A stretch of DNA of 29,997 bases from RUG12461 sp045661345 (GTDB taxonomy: Bacteria; Bacillota; Clostridia; Lachnospirales; Lachnospiraceae), in contig JAZRFM010000038.1 of the NCBI GenBank assembly GCA_045661345.1, positions 1 to 29,997 on the forward strand. The letters are read 5' to 3'. Made by a program: the position numbers and the translations under genes. The notes under the pieces were generated by a model. That model had not been told where the DNA came from. It saw only the letters and a list, made by a program, of their open reading frames with translations, and searched no databases. This document shows, in pieces, positions 7,425-14,828 of this stretch. Every line of letters starts with the position of its first letter. The stretch's first letter is position 1.

Positions 7425-9050
7425 TTACATCATTCCGCCCATGCCGGGACCGCCTGCCGGCATCGGAGGTGTGGGTTCCTTGATGGTCGCCACAACGGAC
7501 TCCGTGGTCAGGAAGGTTGCCGCTACGGAGGTCGCATTCTGAAGCGCACTTCTGGTCACCTTGACCGGATCAATGATGCCTGCGGATACCATATCCACGT
7601 ATTCTTCCTTCGAAGCATCAAAGCCCATGCCCTTCTTGGACTCTTTTACCTTGTTAATGATGACAGCGCCTTCCAGTCCTGCATTCTCTGCGATGTAGTA
7701 GAGCGGAGCTTCCAGTGCCTTGAGGATCACGTTTGCGCCGGTCTTCTCGTCGCCGTCCATGCTCTCAGCCAGCTTCTCCACATCCTTCTGTGCATGGATG
7801 TATGCGGAGCCGCCGCCTGCGATGATGCCTTCCTCCACTGCTGCACGGGTCGCATTCAGCGCATCCTCTACACGAAGCTTGCTTTCCTTCATCTCGGTCT
7901 CGGTAGCCGCACCGACACGGATCACTGCGACGCCGCCTGCCAGTTTTGCAAGACGCTCCTGCAGCTTTTCCTTGTCGAAATCGGAGGTTGTCTCTTCGAT
8001 CTGATTTCTGATCTGATTAACGCGAGCCTGAATGTCTTTCTTATTTCCCAGACCATCCACGATGATCGTGTTCTCTTTCTGTACCTTAACGGATTTTGCA
8101 CGTCCGAGCTGATCCAGCGTCGTATCCTTCAGTTCCAGGCCAAGATCGGAGCTGATGACTTCTCCGCCTGTGAGCTTTGCGATATCTTCCAGCATTGCTT
8201 TCCGGCGGTCACCATAACCCGGAGCCTTCACTGCCACGACATTGAAGGTACCGCGAAGCTTGTTCACGATCAATGTCGTCAGCGCCTCACCCTCGATATC
8301 CTCTGCGATGATGAGGAGTCTTGCGCCCTGTTGTACGATCTGCTCCAGCAGCGGCAGGATCTCCTGAATGTTGGAAAGCTTCTTGTCGGTGATCAGGATA
8401 TAGGGATCATCCAAAACAGCTTCCATCTTATCCATATCCGTGCACATGTAAGCGGATACATAACCGCGGTCAAACTGCATACCTTCCACAAGCTCTACCT
8501 CGGTCTGCATGGTCTTGCTCTCTTCGATGGTGATGACACCTTCATTCCCCACCTTCTCGATGGCGTTTGCGATCATCTCGCCGATTTCCTCATTTCCACC
8601 GGAAATCGTAGCAACCTTCTGCTTCTGCTCTTTGTCCTTTACCTTGCTGCTCATCTTCTTTAAGGACTCGACTGCTGCTTCCGTTGCTCTCTTCATGCCC
8701 TTACGCAGTGCGACCGGGTTTGCGCCTGCTTCCAGGTTCTTCATACCCTCTTTGATCATCGCCTGAGCAAGCACGGTTGCGGTGGTCGTACCGTCACCGG
8801 CTACGTCATTTGTCTTGGTTGCCACTTCTTTTACGAGCTGTGCGCCCATGTTCTCAAAGGAATCCTCCAGTTCGATCTCCTTTGCAATCGTCACACCGTC
8901 ATTGGTGATCAGGGGTGCCCCATAGGATTTGTCCAGCACGACGTTACGACCTTTCGGTCCAAGCGTCACGCGTACGGTATCCGCGAGCTGGTTCACACCA
9001 GACTGCAGGGCTGCTCTCGCTTCTGTTCCATACTTCAATTCTTTTGCCAT
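7425..9050 (-). CDS. groEL: Chaperonin GroEL (60 kDa subunit)
   Basis: GroEL forms the two-ring ATP-driven folding chamber of the cytosol together with GroES. Hallmarks are VRVTLGPKGRNVVLDKSYG near residue 30, TNDGVTIAKEIEL, the nucleotide-site motif AGDGTTTATVLAQA (around residue 86), the apical segment with GYVSAYM, and the C-terminal Gly-Gly-Met tail PGMGGMM. The length of 541 aa is standard. ATG 9050 is preceded by AAAGGAGAG. It is 60 bp downstream of groES and shares its CIRCE-controlled promoter. Confidence 0.99.
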   Translation of the reverse strand: MAKELKYGTEARAALQSGVNQLADTVRVTLGPKGRNVVLDKSYGAPLITNDGVTIAKEIELEDSFENMGAQLVKEVATKTNDVAGDGTTTATVLAQAMIKEGMKNLEAGANPVALRKGMKRATEAAVESLKKMSSKVKDKEQKQKVATISGGNEEIGEMIANAIEKVGNEGVITIEESKTMQTEVELVEGMQFDRGYVSAYMCTDMDKMEAVLDDPYILITDKKLSNIQEILPLLEQIVQQGARLLIIAEDIEGEALTTLIVNKLRGTFNVVAVKAPGYGDRRKAMLEDIAKLTGGEVISSDLGLELKDTTLDQLGRAKSVKVQKENTIIVDGLGNKKDIQARVNQIRNQIEETTSDFDKEKLQERLAKLAGGVAVIRVGAATETEMKESKLRVEDALNATRAAVEEGIIAGGGSAYIHAQKDVEKLAESMDGDEKTGANVILKALEAPLYYIAENAGLEGAVIINKVKESKKGMGFDASKEEYVDMVSAGIIDPVKVTRSALQNATSVAATFLTTESVVATIKEPTPPMPAGGPGMGGMM

Positions 9051-9110
9051 TGTTCTCTCTCCTTTTTATTCCGGATCTTTTCGACCGGTATCTGTGGTTT
9101 CATGAACTCT

Positions 9111-9395
9111 TTACTCTACTACCGCAAGAATGTCATTCTGCTTCACAATGATAAACTCTTCGCCGTCCAGCTTGATCTCGGTGCCGGCATATTTGGAATA
9201 GATCACCTTCTGACCTTTCTTTACCTGCATCTTGACCTCTTTGCCATCTACCACGCCTCCGGGTCCTACTGCGATCACTTCTGCCTGCTGCGGTTTTTCC
9301 TGTGCTGCATCCGGCAGGATGATCCCCGATTTTGTCGTTTCCTCAGCCTCGAGCTGTTTTAATACCACTCTGTCCGATAAAGGTACTAGCTTCAT
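9111..9395 (-). CDS. groES: Co-chaperonin GroES (10 kDa subunit)
   Basis: This 94-aa protein caps the GroEL cylinder. It starts LVPLSDRVVLKQLEAEETTK and has the mobile loop TTKSGIILPDAAQEKPQ and the roof/body segments VIAVGPGG and KVIYSKYAGTEIKLDGEEF. ATG 9395 has an AGGAGG SD. It is the first gene of the groESL operon; the start lies 29 bp downstream of the CIRCE operator. Confidence 0.98.
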   Translation of the reverse strand: MKLVPLSDRVVLKQLEAEETTKSGIILPDAAQEKPQQAEVIAVGPGGVVDGKEVKMQVKKGQKVIYSKYAGTEIKLDGEEFIIVKQNDILAVVE

Positions 9396-9423
9396 GATAC
9401 TTCCTCCTTATTTTTTGATTTTA

Positions 9424-9450
9424 TTAGCACTCATTTGATTTGAGTGCTAA
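9424..9450 (-). promoter_or_regulatory. CIRCE operator (HrcA binding site)
   Basis: The sequence is an exact TTAGCACTC-N9-GAGTGCTAA inverted repeat, the consensus HrcA operator of heat-shock operons. It sits between the promoter and groES, so HrcA should repress groESL until heat or misfolding stress. Confidence 0.98.
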
Positions 9451-9461
9451 CCACAAGGACT

Positions 9462-9490
9462 ATATTAGGCACAACCATGGAAATGCGCAA
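9462..9490 (-). promoter_or_regulatory. groESL promoter
   Basis: On the minus strand TTGCGC (9490-9485) is followed after 17 bp by TAATAT (9467-9462). The start site would fall just before or inside the CIRCE element, as in other HrcA-controlled operons. The AT-rich 100 bp further upstream carry no gene. Confidence 0.7.
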
Positions 9491-9589
9491 GTTCTCTTTT
9501 TTCTCGAAAACAGCATATATTCTTGAATATACTTTATTTTTCTCTTTCATGCTCTTTTTTTCTCACAATCCTATCTTTTTTCTCTTTTG

Positions 9590-10333
9590 TCATGGCTCCG
9601 GAATATCGGCCACCCCGCTTGGCATGGTCAGACAAAGATCTCCCACACAGGCGTCATAGATCAATGTTTCTCCGCAGTATAGCTTTTGGATCCGTTTCTC
9701 ATTTCCGAATAAACGAAAAAGCCTCTTCGGTTCCGACATGTCCGCCGTATGTGTCCCGTCCCGCAGGCAGGTAAAGGTACGTATCCCGGTCGCGTAAGGG
9801 GTCGGTCTCGTCGTAATGGCGCTCTGCTCCAGGGACCAGATATGCCCGAGACGCTCTCCTACCGGAAACAATTCCGTCTCGTGTCCGCATACCGTACAAT
9901 GGTTATGTGCATATTCCGGCTCTGTGCAGGTGGCATCCAGATCTTTGATGGTCTCATAGGAATGTCCCACCACCCAGGTCTGTCCGTCCGAATAACCGCA
10001 GATGCAGATCCTGCCTGAGCAGGTAATGGAAGCATATTGATTGCTGAAGTTGGCCGGCACATCGATGCAAAACCCGGCGCCGCATACCGGACATCCTCCG
10101 GAGCACTGGTACCCGGTGGAGCCCCGCCCCGTATATCCGTAATATGCGCGATAATAAATCACATTGCCGCAGGTCCGGTAGCAGCCTCCGTCATGCCTGT
10201 GTTGATAAACATGACCGGCCGGTCCTGTCGAGATCATGGAGTTGCCCGCCCGTACCGTCTCCGGCATCATCAGCAGCAGAAAGAACAAAGCAAAAAGCAA
10301 GCGCTTACCCAGTTTTTTTATTCTCTCGTACAC
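9590..10333 (-). CDS. Secreted cysteine-rich protein of unknown function, 247 aa
   Basis: The start is GTG 10333 with GGAGG 8 nt upstream. Residues 1-29 form a signal peptide: Lys/Arg-rich n-region, hydrophobic core RLLFALFFLLLMMP, then VRAG with a likely cut after ...VRA. The mature part begins with His/Gly/Cys-rich sequence (HVYQHRHDGGCYRTCG), has CSGGCPVCGAGFC and SGRICICGYSDG, and a second CxxC (HCTVCGHE). The Cys pairs suggest zinc sites or disulphides. The tail (LFRLFGNEKRIQKLYCGETL) is less Cys-rich. It is the second gene of a pair, 17 bp after the coiled-coil membrane protein, so a joint cell-surface role is likely. From memory, H-x-H-x-G...GGCY segments resemble those in secreted clostridial surface or pilin-like proteins, but no family can be named. 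Confidence 0.75.
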   Translation of the reverse strand: MYERIKKLGKRLLFALFFLLLMMPETVRAGNSMISTGPAGHVYQHRHDGGCYRTCGNVIYYRAYYGYTGRGSTGYQCSGGCPVCGAGFCIDVPANFSNQYASITCSGRICICGYSDGQTWVVGHSYETIKDLDATCTEPEYAHNHCTVCGHETELFPVGERLGHIWSLEQSAITTRPTPYATGIRTFTCLRDGTHTADMSEPKRLFRLFGNEKRIQKLYCGETLIYDACVGDLCLTMPSGVADIPEP

Positions 10334-10350
10334 CCTCTGATCCTCCCGTG

Positions 10351-11550
10351 CTAATCCGTTATGCAGTAAAGCGTCTGCGGTGCATGCGGCATGGCGTCAT
10401 ACTCCGCCTGCGTGCAATAAACGATCCTTCCGCTGAGCTCCACGAGCCGTTCCTCGATGCCGGAAAAACGCGTAGCATCTTCCGACTGCTTATCGGAAAA
10501 GGCACCCTGCAGCGAAGCAAGATCCGCATCATGTCCGTTTGCACGCTCTTTCAGGGTGTTCACCTCCGCATCGTGTCCGTTCGCACGTTCCGTCAATGTA
10601 CTCACCTCCGCATCGTGTCCGTTCGCACGTTCCGTCAGTGTACTCACATCCGCGTCATGTCCGTTCGCCCTCTCCTGCAGTGTGCTTACATCTGCGTCAT
10701 GGCCGTTTGCCCTCTCCTGCAGTGTGCTTACATCCGCGTCATGCCCGTTTGCCCTCTCCTGCAGCGTACTCACTTCCGCATCCTGCTTGTCCGAACGTCC
10801 CTCCAGAGTTCCGATCTTCTTTTCGTTGTCCTTCGTCTTTCCTTCCAGCGCGTCAATCCCCCTGGCCTGCTCCCCCGCCTTTCCGTTCAGATTTTCAATG
10901 GCTTCTTCTCCGGACGCAAGCCGCTCATCCTGCTTTTTATCACGCTCCTGCAGATCACGCAGATCCTCCTTATTCTGATCTGTTTTGCCAAGCACCTCTT
11001 TCATATTTTCCGATACATATTCCGCAACATACCGGTAGGTTTTTTCCGTCAGTTCCTGTGCGTTCTGTTCGGAAAGAGCGGTAAGCGCCGATTCTATGGA
11101 GTTGTTCATTTCGCTCTTGATGACCCTTTGGATCTGATCCCGCTGTCCGTTGGAGAGCGCATTCCCGCTTTCTTCATATCTGCGGTCGATTTCTCGCAGG
11201 ATCTTCTCCGTGATCCCGTTGACGTCATTGCGATTGACATAATCCGAGAGAGTACCGCCCTCCCCCTCCATATAGTTTTCCACTGTCACATAGGTAGCAT
11301 CCTCGATCTGTGCACGGATCCATTCCACATATTCCTCCCCCAGCACCATCTCATTCGTTTTTTCCACCATGGTGCGCGTAGTGATCCCGTAGATCCCCGC
11401 CGACATCAGGAGCGCACAGAGGAAAGCGCCGACCACACCTGCCGCCACCGCGCGTTTTCCGTATCTCCCTTTCAATCTCGCAAAAATATGCTCTGCCTTT
11501 TTCCCCTCGGCAAGCTTCCGGAGCCTGTTCATCCAATCTGCTTTCTTCAT
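10351..11550 (-). CDS. Membrane-anchored extracellular coiled-coil protein with 14-residue repeats, 399 aa
   Basis: The start was set at ATG 11550, which has GGGGGA 5 nt upstream; an ATG four codons earlier has none. A basic N-terminus (about residues 1-35) precedes one transmembrane helix (AVAAGVVGAFLCALLMSAGI), with the rest predicted outside. Residues ~190-370 form a long coiled coil; its core is six copies of a 14-residue unit such as AEVSTLQERANGHD. The C-terminus ends in QAEYDAMPHAPQTLYCITD, similar to an end motif (Y-D-A-x-x...T-L-Y-x-I-x-D) I recall from phage tail-fibre-like and surface proteins of Firmicutes. It looks like a rigid surface stalk with a small tip. It heads a two-gene unit with the secreted Cys-rich protein. 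The function is unknown. Confidence 0.8.
   Translation of the reverse strand: MKKADWMNRLRKLAEGKKAEHIFARLKGRYGKRAVAAGVVGAFLCALLMSAGIYGITTRTMVEKTNEMVLGEEYVEWIRAQIEDATYVTVENYMEGEGGTLSDYVNRNDVNGITEKILREIDRRYEESGNALSNGQRDQIQRVIKSEMNNSIESALTALSEQNAQELTEKTYRYVAEYVSENMKEVLGKTDQNKEDLRDLQERDKKQDERLASGEEAIENLNGKAGEQARGIDALEGKTKDNEKKIGTLEGRSDKQDAEVSTLQERANGHDADVSTLQERANGHDADVSTLQERANGHDADVSTLTERANGHDAEVSTLTERANGHDAEVNTLKERANGHDADLASLQGAFSDKQSEDATRFSGIEERLVELSGRIVYCTQAEYDAMPHAPQTLYCITD
10526..10777 (-). repeat. Six tandem 42-bp repeats inside the coiled-coil gene
   Basis: Six in-frame 42-bp units encode variants of the 14-residue heptad pair (D/E)VSTL(Q/T/K)ERANGHDA. Units differ by only a few bases (for example GCGTCATGCCCGTTTGCCCT versus GCATCGTGTCCGTTCGCACG), so the array has expanded recently and can change length by recombination or slippage without breaking the frame. 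Confidence 0.9.
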
Positions 11551-11562
11551 CTTATCCCCCAT

Positions 11563-11684
11563 TCAAAAACAATGTAAAAACCCTCTCCTGTTACCAAAAC
11601 CGCACCCGCAAGGCGCACCACCTCCCTCTGTTTTTTTACATCCGTACTGTCTCAGTTGAAAACCGGAACGATCCGTTCCGAAGA
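11563..11684. other. Upstream region of the coiled-coil gene, no gene
   Basis: No ORF of interest. A short stem CGGAACG-ATC-CGTTCCG lies at 11664-11680. No convincing -35/-10 pair was found for the gene at 11550. Confidence 0.35.
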
Positions 11685-11720
11685 TAAAAAAGAAAACGGG
11701 AGAGGAAGATTCCTCTCCCG
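11685..11720 (-). terminator. Terminator after the exonuclease gene
   Basis: On the minus strand a 24-nt perfect hairpin CGGGAGAGGAA-TC-TTCCTCTCCCG is followed by TTTTCTTTTTT. It lies about 70 bp downstream of the exonuclease stop. Confidence 0.85.
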
Positions 11721-11791
11721 GGACAAGTCAAAGTATAGCACCCCTGACCGCTCGTGACAAATAAACTTTTTCTAAAATTTCTAAAATTTTT

Positions 11792-12514
11792 CTAAATTCT
11801 GCGCATCCGTTTTTCAAATCGATATTTCCGGAATCCGTCCCCCATCGCCGCTTCTTTCCCGTTTCTAATGGCAAAGCAGATGCGATCCGGCGTCCAGCAG
11901 CGCTCCTCTTTCGGAGCGTGCGCCGCGATCGGTGCCCCGATGGGTGTCAGTGTTACCGAAACACTCCCCGACCGTTGCAATTTGGAAAACAGGGAGGCTG
12001 TATTTCTCGCATCATAGAGTCCGTTATGCTCCCTTCCCACCGGGCTGATATGGCAGATGTCTAAGGCATCCGAAAGGGCGCAGCGTTCCTTTAAGCCAAG
12101 GAGCTGCCCGAAGGCAGCCTGAAAATCAGACCAGGCAGGAAGCAGTGCTTCGACCTCCGGCACATGAATGCCTTTTACCTCCATTTCACGCGTCAGCTGA
12201 CGACAGTCGGAATCGCTCCAGGAGAGTGCACGAACCTCTTTCCCGGAAAGCCATTCTCCCATCCGCTGCAATACATCCTCGATGGATGGAGCCCGTGCGA
12301 TATCCTCCTTCCGGATCCCCGTCATCTTCCGGACATAGGAGGAAAGATAGCCGACCCGGGGCTTGCTGAAAGAGGAAAATTCACTGTCAAACGAAAAGTC
12401 ATCCTTCAAAAGGACGGCACCTGTCTGTATGATCTCCTTTGCCATACCCTGCAGCCGGCCCCGGTCCCTTGCGTCCACTTCTCCCATTTCAAAATCAATT
12501 ATCAGATAATGCAT
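11792..12514 (-). CDS. DEDDh-type 3'-5' exonuclease domain protein, 240 aa
   Basis: The ExoI motif is LIIDFEM (residues 4-10, catalytic D and E), ExoII includes the Asp of LSWSDSDCRQL (around residue 100), and ExoIII is EHNGLYDARNTASLF, with the His and Asp of the DEDDh class. This matches the DnaQ/RNase T/KapD superfamily, whose members trim DNA or RNA 3' ends using two metal ions. The C-terminal 60 residues are basic and not part of the core; they contain a Cys (RCWTPDRICFAI). The ATG at 12514 follows GGGAGAAA. Downstream of greA by 33 bp on the same strand, it is probably co-transcribed. The substrate is unknown; KapD-like or ERI-1-like RNA trimming is one option. Confidence 0.85.
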   Translation of the reverse strand: MHYLIIDFEMGEVDARDRGRLQGMAKEIIQTGAVLLKDDFSFDSEFSSFSKPRVGYLSSYVRKMTGIRKEDIARAPSIEDVLQRMGEWLSGKEVRALSWSDSDCRQLTREMEVKGIHVPEVEALLPAWSDFQAAFGQLLGLKERCALSDALDICHISPVGREHNGLYDARNTASLFSKLQRSGSVSVTLTPIGAPIAAHAPKEERCWTPDRICFAIRNGKEAAMGDGFRKYRFEKRMRRI

Positions 12515-12547
12515 GCTTTCTCCCGCATCAGGCCCTCCGATCCGGCC

Positions 12548-13051
12548 CTAAAACTTCCGAAGCGCATCGCTCCCGTCGTCTGTCGTGTTTTCGATGGAGC
12601 GGATCTGTACAAAATAACTGTAGGTATCATTCACCTTTACCTCCACGCGGTCACCTGCTTTGTGTCCGATCAGCGCCTTCCCCATGGGAGATTCAATGCT
12701 GATCAGCCCCTTCAGGGAGTTTCCGCGTACAGTGGTGACAAGCTTATAGGTCTCTTCCTCATCATCGTCCTCGATATAGACCACCACTGTGTTGTTGAGT
12801 CCTACCTCATCCTCCGCACTGTCCTCGGAAATAACCCTTGCAGTCCGCACCATACGCTCCAGATAGCGGATCCTGCTTTCGTTCTTGTTCTTTTCCATTT
12901 TCGCGGCATGGTACTCAAAATTCTCCGAAAGGTCCCCATGTGCACGGGCTTCCTTGACGGATTCGATCAGCTCCTTCCTGAGCACCAGCTTGCGGTATTC
13001 GATCTCCTCTTCAATCCGCGCAATATCTTTTTCGGTCAGTTCGTCATTCAT
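12548..13051 (-). CDS. greA: Transcription elongation factor GreA-type, 167 aa
   Basis: GreA enters the secondary channel of RNA polymerase and stimulates cleavage of backtracked transcripts. The N-terminal coiled coil contains the tip motif AHGDLSENFEYHAAK with the two acidic residues (D and E) that coordinate the catalytic Mg. The C-terminal FKBP-like domain has SPMGKALIGHKAGDRVEVKV, the family signature. ATG 13051 was chosen over an ATG six codons earlier, because the GGAGGAGA SD lies between them. It starts 58 bp from a divergent small gene. Confidence 0.93.
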   Translation of the reverse strand: MNDELTEKDIARIEEEIEYRKLVLRKELIESVKEARAHGDLSENFEYHAAKMEKNKNESRIRYLERMVRTARVISEDSAEDEVGLNNTVVVYIEDDDEEETYKLVTTVRGNSLKGLISIESPMGKALIGHKAGDRVEVKVNDTYSYFVQIRSIENTTDDGSDALRKF

Positions 13052-13074
13052 GTTTGTTCTCCTCCACATTTCCG

Positions 13075-13103
13075 TTGCAGTCCGTGCGAGAATTCTTTAT
13101 AGT
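13075..13103 (+). promoter_or_regulatory. Promoter of the small gene at 13110 (apparently leaderless)
   Basis: TTGCAG (13075-13080), 17 bp, TATAGT (13098-13103). The expected start site, 6-8 nt after the -10, coincides with the A of the ATG at 13110. No SD precedes that ATG. Confidence 0.6.
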
Positions 13104-13109
13104 AAACAT

Positions 13110-13403
13110 ATGGTTGAACGGAATCGTCTTTATCATCTTGAATTTTATAAAAAAACGTATTTCAGCGGAAGCCTTGACGGGATGCGTTACCGGATCGAAC
13201 GGGTCGCCCCGGAGGGCACAGATCCTTCCTTTCTCGTCACCGTCTTCCCGGGTCCTCTGGGCTATGAAGCCACCCCCGAAGAAAAAAAAGAGACCCGTTC
13301 TTTTCCTTTCTCCGAAGAAGGGCTGGATCTCATCTGTGCTTACCTGAACGAGTGCTACAACGCTTCTCCGGAGGTCTGGCATAACGCGACGAGGCTCCTT
13401 TGA
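13110..13403 (+). CDS. Small conserved-looking protein of unknown function, 97 aa
   Basis: The protein starts MVERNRLYHLEFYKKTYFSG and reads on through GMRYRIERV, SFLVTVFPGPLGYEATPEEK, TRSFPFSEEGLDLICAYLNE. It is soluble and mixed alpha/beta, with a clear protein-like composition, and resembles small uncharacterised proteins that I recall from Lachnospiraceae genomes, though no named domain is recognised. A good promoter ends 6 bp before the ATG and there is no SD, suggesting a leaderless mRNA. The last 49 bp overlap the 3' end of aroK on the other strand. Longer frames upstream run through the greA start region and are not credible. Confidence 0.65.
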   Translation: MVERNRLYHLEFYKKTYFSGSLDGMRYRIERVAPEGTDPSFLVTVFPGPLGYEATPEEKKETRSFPFSEEGLDLICAYLNECYNASPEVWHNATRLL

Positions 13404-13891
13404 ATCTCCTCCGCGACCTCCTGCACCGTTTTTTTGTCCGTAGCCACCGTCAGGTCTGCTGCGTCTTCGTAACGGCTTTTTCTCTCCTCCATCAGCTTCT
13501 CTATATAGGAAAGATTCATATGACCGTTCAAAAGCGGTCTGGTGTTGCTGTGCCCCACGCGGGATAACACAGTCACCGGTTCCGCCGTCAGGGTACAGAT
13601 CGTCCCGGAGGACTTCATGATTTCCCGGTTCTCAGGGCGCAATGTGATCCCGCCTCCGCAGGAGATCACCATGGGTGCTTTCCTCGCAAGGTCGGAAAGC
13701 AATGCCGTCTCCATATTCCGGAAAGCCGTCTCCCCTTCCGTCTCAAAGATTTCCGTAATGCTTTTCTGGGCGCGCCGTTCTATCTCCTGATCCGTATCCA
13801 TACAGGGCACCGCAAGGATCTTTGACAGCTGTCCGGAAACAGCTGATTTCCCGACTCCCATAAACCCGATGAGAAAAAGATGCCCCTTCAC
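13355..13891 (-). CDS. aroK: Shikimate kinase
   Basis: AroK phosphorylates shikimate at the 3-OH with ATP. Walker A is GFMGVGKSAVS (residues 9-19), the shikimate-binding Asp is in MDTDQEIERRAQKSITEIFE, and the SCGGG motif follows, then the LID segment with SNTRPLL. At 178 aa the length is typical. The start is GTG 13891, whose GTGA overlaps the aroD stop, with GGAGG 8 nt upstream, indicating translational coupling to aroD. Its C-terminus overlaps the convergent small gene by 49 bp. Confidence 0.95.
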   Translation of the reverse strand: MKGHLFLIGFMGVGKSAVSGQLSKILAVPCMDTDQEIERRAQKSITEIFETEGETAFRNMETALLSDLARKAPMVISCGGGITLRPENREIMKSSGTICTLTAEPVTVLSRVGHSNTRPLLNGHMNLSYIEKLMEERKSRYEDAADLTVATDKKTVQEVAEEIQRSLVALCQTSGEAL

Positions 13892-14673
13892 GCCTTTCCC
13901 TCCGTACCTTCCACGTATTCCTGATGAATTCTGGACAGTATCTGGGATAGTTCGTCAATCCCGATTTGTCCCGGCGCGGAAGCACGTCTGTGATAACCGA
14001 ACGTCACCGCGATCCCGAAAAACTCTCCGCAGATACGGGAAAGCATCCCGTAACGCCCCATAGACATCGTAATGATCGGGATGTTTGGATAGTCCTTTCG
14101 GAACCGTTCCGTCACGGCAAGTAGACGCAGCACATCCTCCATATCTTCCGGCATCACCGCAAGCTTCACCAGATCCGCGTTGCCGTCCGCCATGTTCCGC
14201 AAAAGATGCTCCATCGCCTTTTCAGGCGGGGTTTCGTGGAAGTCATGATGAGATGTCACGATCACCGCACCCGCCTCATGCAGCAGCCTGATCTCCTTTT
14301 TCGGATGTCTGAAGGAAAAATACTCCATATCAATGAGGTCTGCAAAACCGCTTTGCGCAACGCCAAAAAGCAGCGCATGGGTTTTCTCCTCGGAGAGCGA
14401 TGCATTGCCGCCCTGCACGTCGGAACGGCAGGTAAAAAGAAGGAGCTTGTCTCCCAGTATGCTACGCATCCGTTCCAGAATATCAATCACCGTATCGCAG
14501 TTTTCGATCCCTTCAAAGAGATCCGCTCTCCATTCGATGATGTCCGCAGCGGTATCAAGAAGGCCCCGGCACTCGGAAAGAATTCCGTCCTTCGTGTCTT
14601 CCACGATAGGTGCACACAGCAGCGGTCTCCCCGCACCGATTGTGATCCCCCGTATGGTTTTCTTTTCCATCAT
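13888..14673 (-). CDS. aroD: Type I 3-dehydroquinate dehydratase
   Basis: AroD dehydrates 3-dehydroquinate to 3-dehydroshikimate through a Schiff base. The catalytic His is in VIVTSHHDFHETP and the Schiff-base Lys in NADLVKLAVMP. IIEWRADLFE and ITMSMGRYGMLSRICGEFFG are conserved strands of the TIM barrel, and SAPGQIG is the closing loop. The length of 261 aa fits. There are two adjacent ATGs (14673 and 14670) after GGAGG; either could start the protein. It is first in an aroD-aroK operon divergent from aroE-aroF. Confidence 0.95.
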   Translation of the reverse strand: MMEKKTIRGITIGAGRPLLCAPIVEDTKDGILSECRGLLDTAADIIEWRADLFEGIENCDTVIDILERMRSILGDKLLLFTCRSDVQGGNASLSEEKTHALLFGVAQSGFADLIDMEYFSFRHPKKEIRLLHEAGAVIVTSHHDFHETPPEKAMEHLLRNMADGNADLVKLAVMPEDMEDVLRLLAVTERFRKDYPNIPIITMSMGRYGMLSRICGEFFGIAVTFGYHRRASAPGQIGIDELSQILSRIHQEYVEGTEGKA

Positions 14674-14716
14674 GTCATCCTCCGCCCCCTTCCCAAAGCC
14701 CTCTCGCAGCAGTTTG

Positions 14717-14743
14717 GGAAAGACTGATTGAATCAGTCTTTCC
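14717..14743. promoter_or_regulatory. 27-bp perfect palindrome at the aroD-aroK transcription start (possible operator)
   Basis: GGAAAGACTGATT and AATCAGTCTTTCC are exact inverted arms around a single central G. The predicted +1 of aroD-aroK (about 14739) falls within it. In DNA it would serve as an operator for a dimeric regulator; in RNA the same bases make a 5' hairpin. A second stem (TTCCCAAA...TTTGGGAA) follows in the aroD leader, before the SD. Confidence 0.6.
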
Positions 14744-14745
14744 TT

Positions 14746-14774
14746 AGTATAAAGGAAGTCCTTTTCCTGTGCAA
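14746..14774 (-). promoter_or_regulatory. Promoter of aroD-aroK
   Basis: On the minus strand TTGCAC (14774-14769), 17 bp, TATACT (14751-14746). The transcript would have a leader of about 65 nt containing two hairpins before the aroD SD. Confidence 0.75.
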
Positions 14775-14790
14775 GAGACGGGACTTTACA

Positions 14791-14819
14791 TTGACAGTCC
14801 CTGCTTTTTTATGTATGCT
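14791..14819 (+). promoter_or_regulatory. Promoter of aroE-aroF (very short or no leader)
   Basis: A consensus TTGACA (14791-14796), 17 bp, TATGCT (14814-14819). The aroE ATG at 14829 is only 9 bp after the -10, leaving no room for an SD. The two ar divergent promoters are back to back, with their -35 boxes 16 bp apart. Confidence 0.75.
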
Positions 14820-14828
14820 TTCCTTACT

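Noticed and set aside
10526..10777. CRISPR-like periodicity of 42 bp
   Set aside because: Units are contiguous, in frame and coding, with no unique spacers.
10144..11577. 477-codon plus-strand frame with repeats
   Set aside because: Its repeats are only the reverse reading of the 42-bp units of the coiled-coil gene.
14769..14828. Longer aroE start at GTG 14769
   Set aside because: It would put the aroE promoter inside the coding region, the GTG coincides with the -35 box of aroD-aroK, and the extra residues do not match the family.
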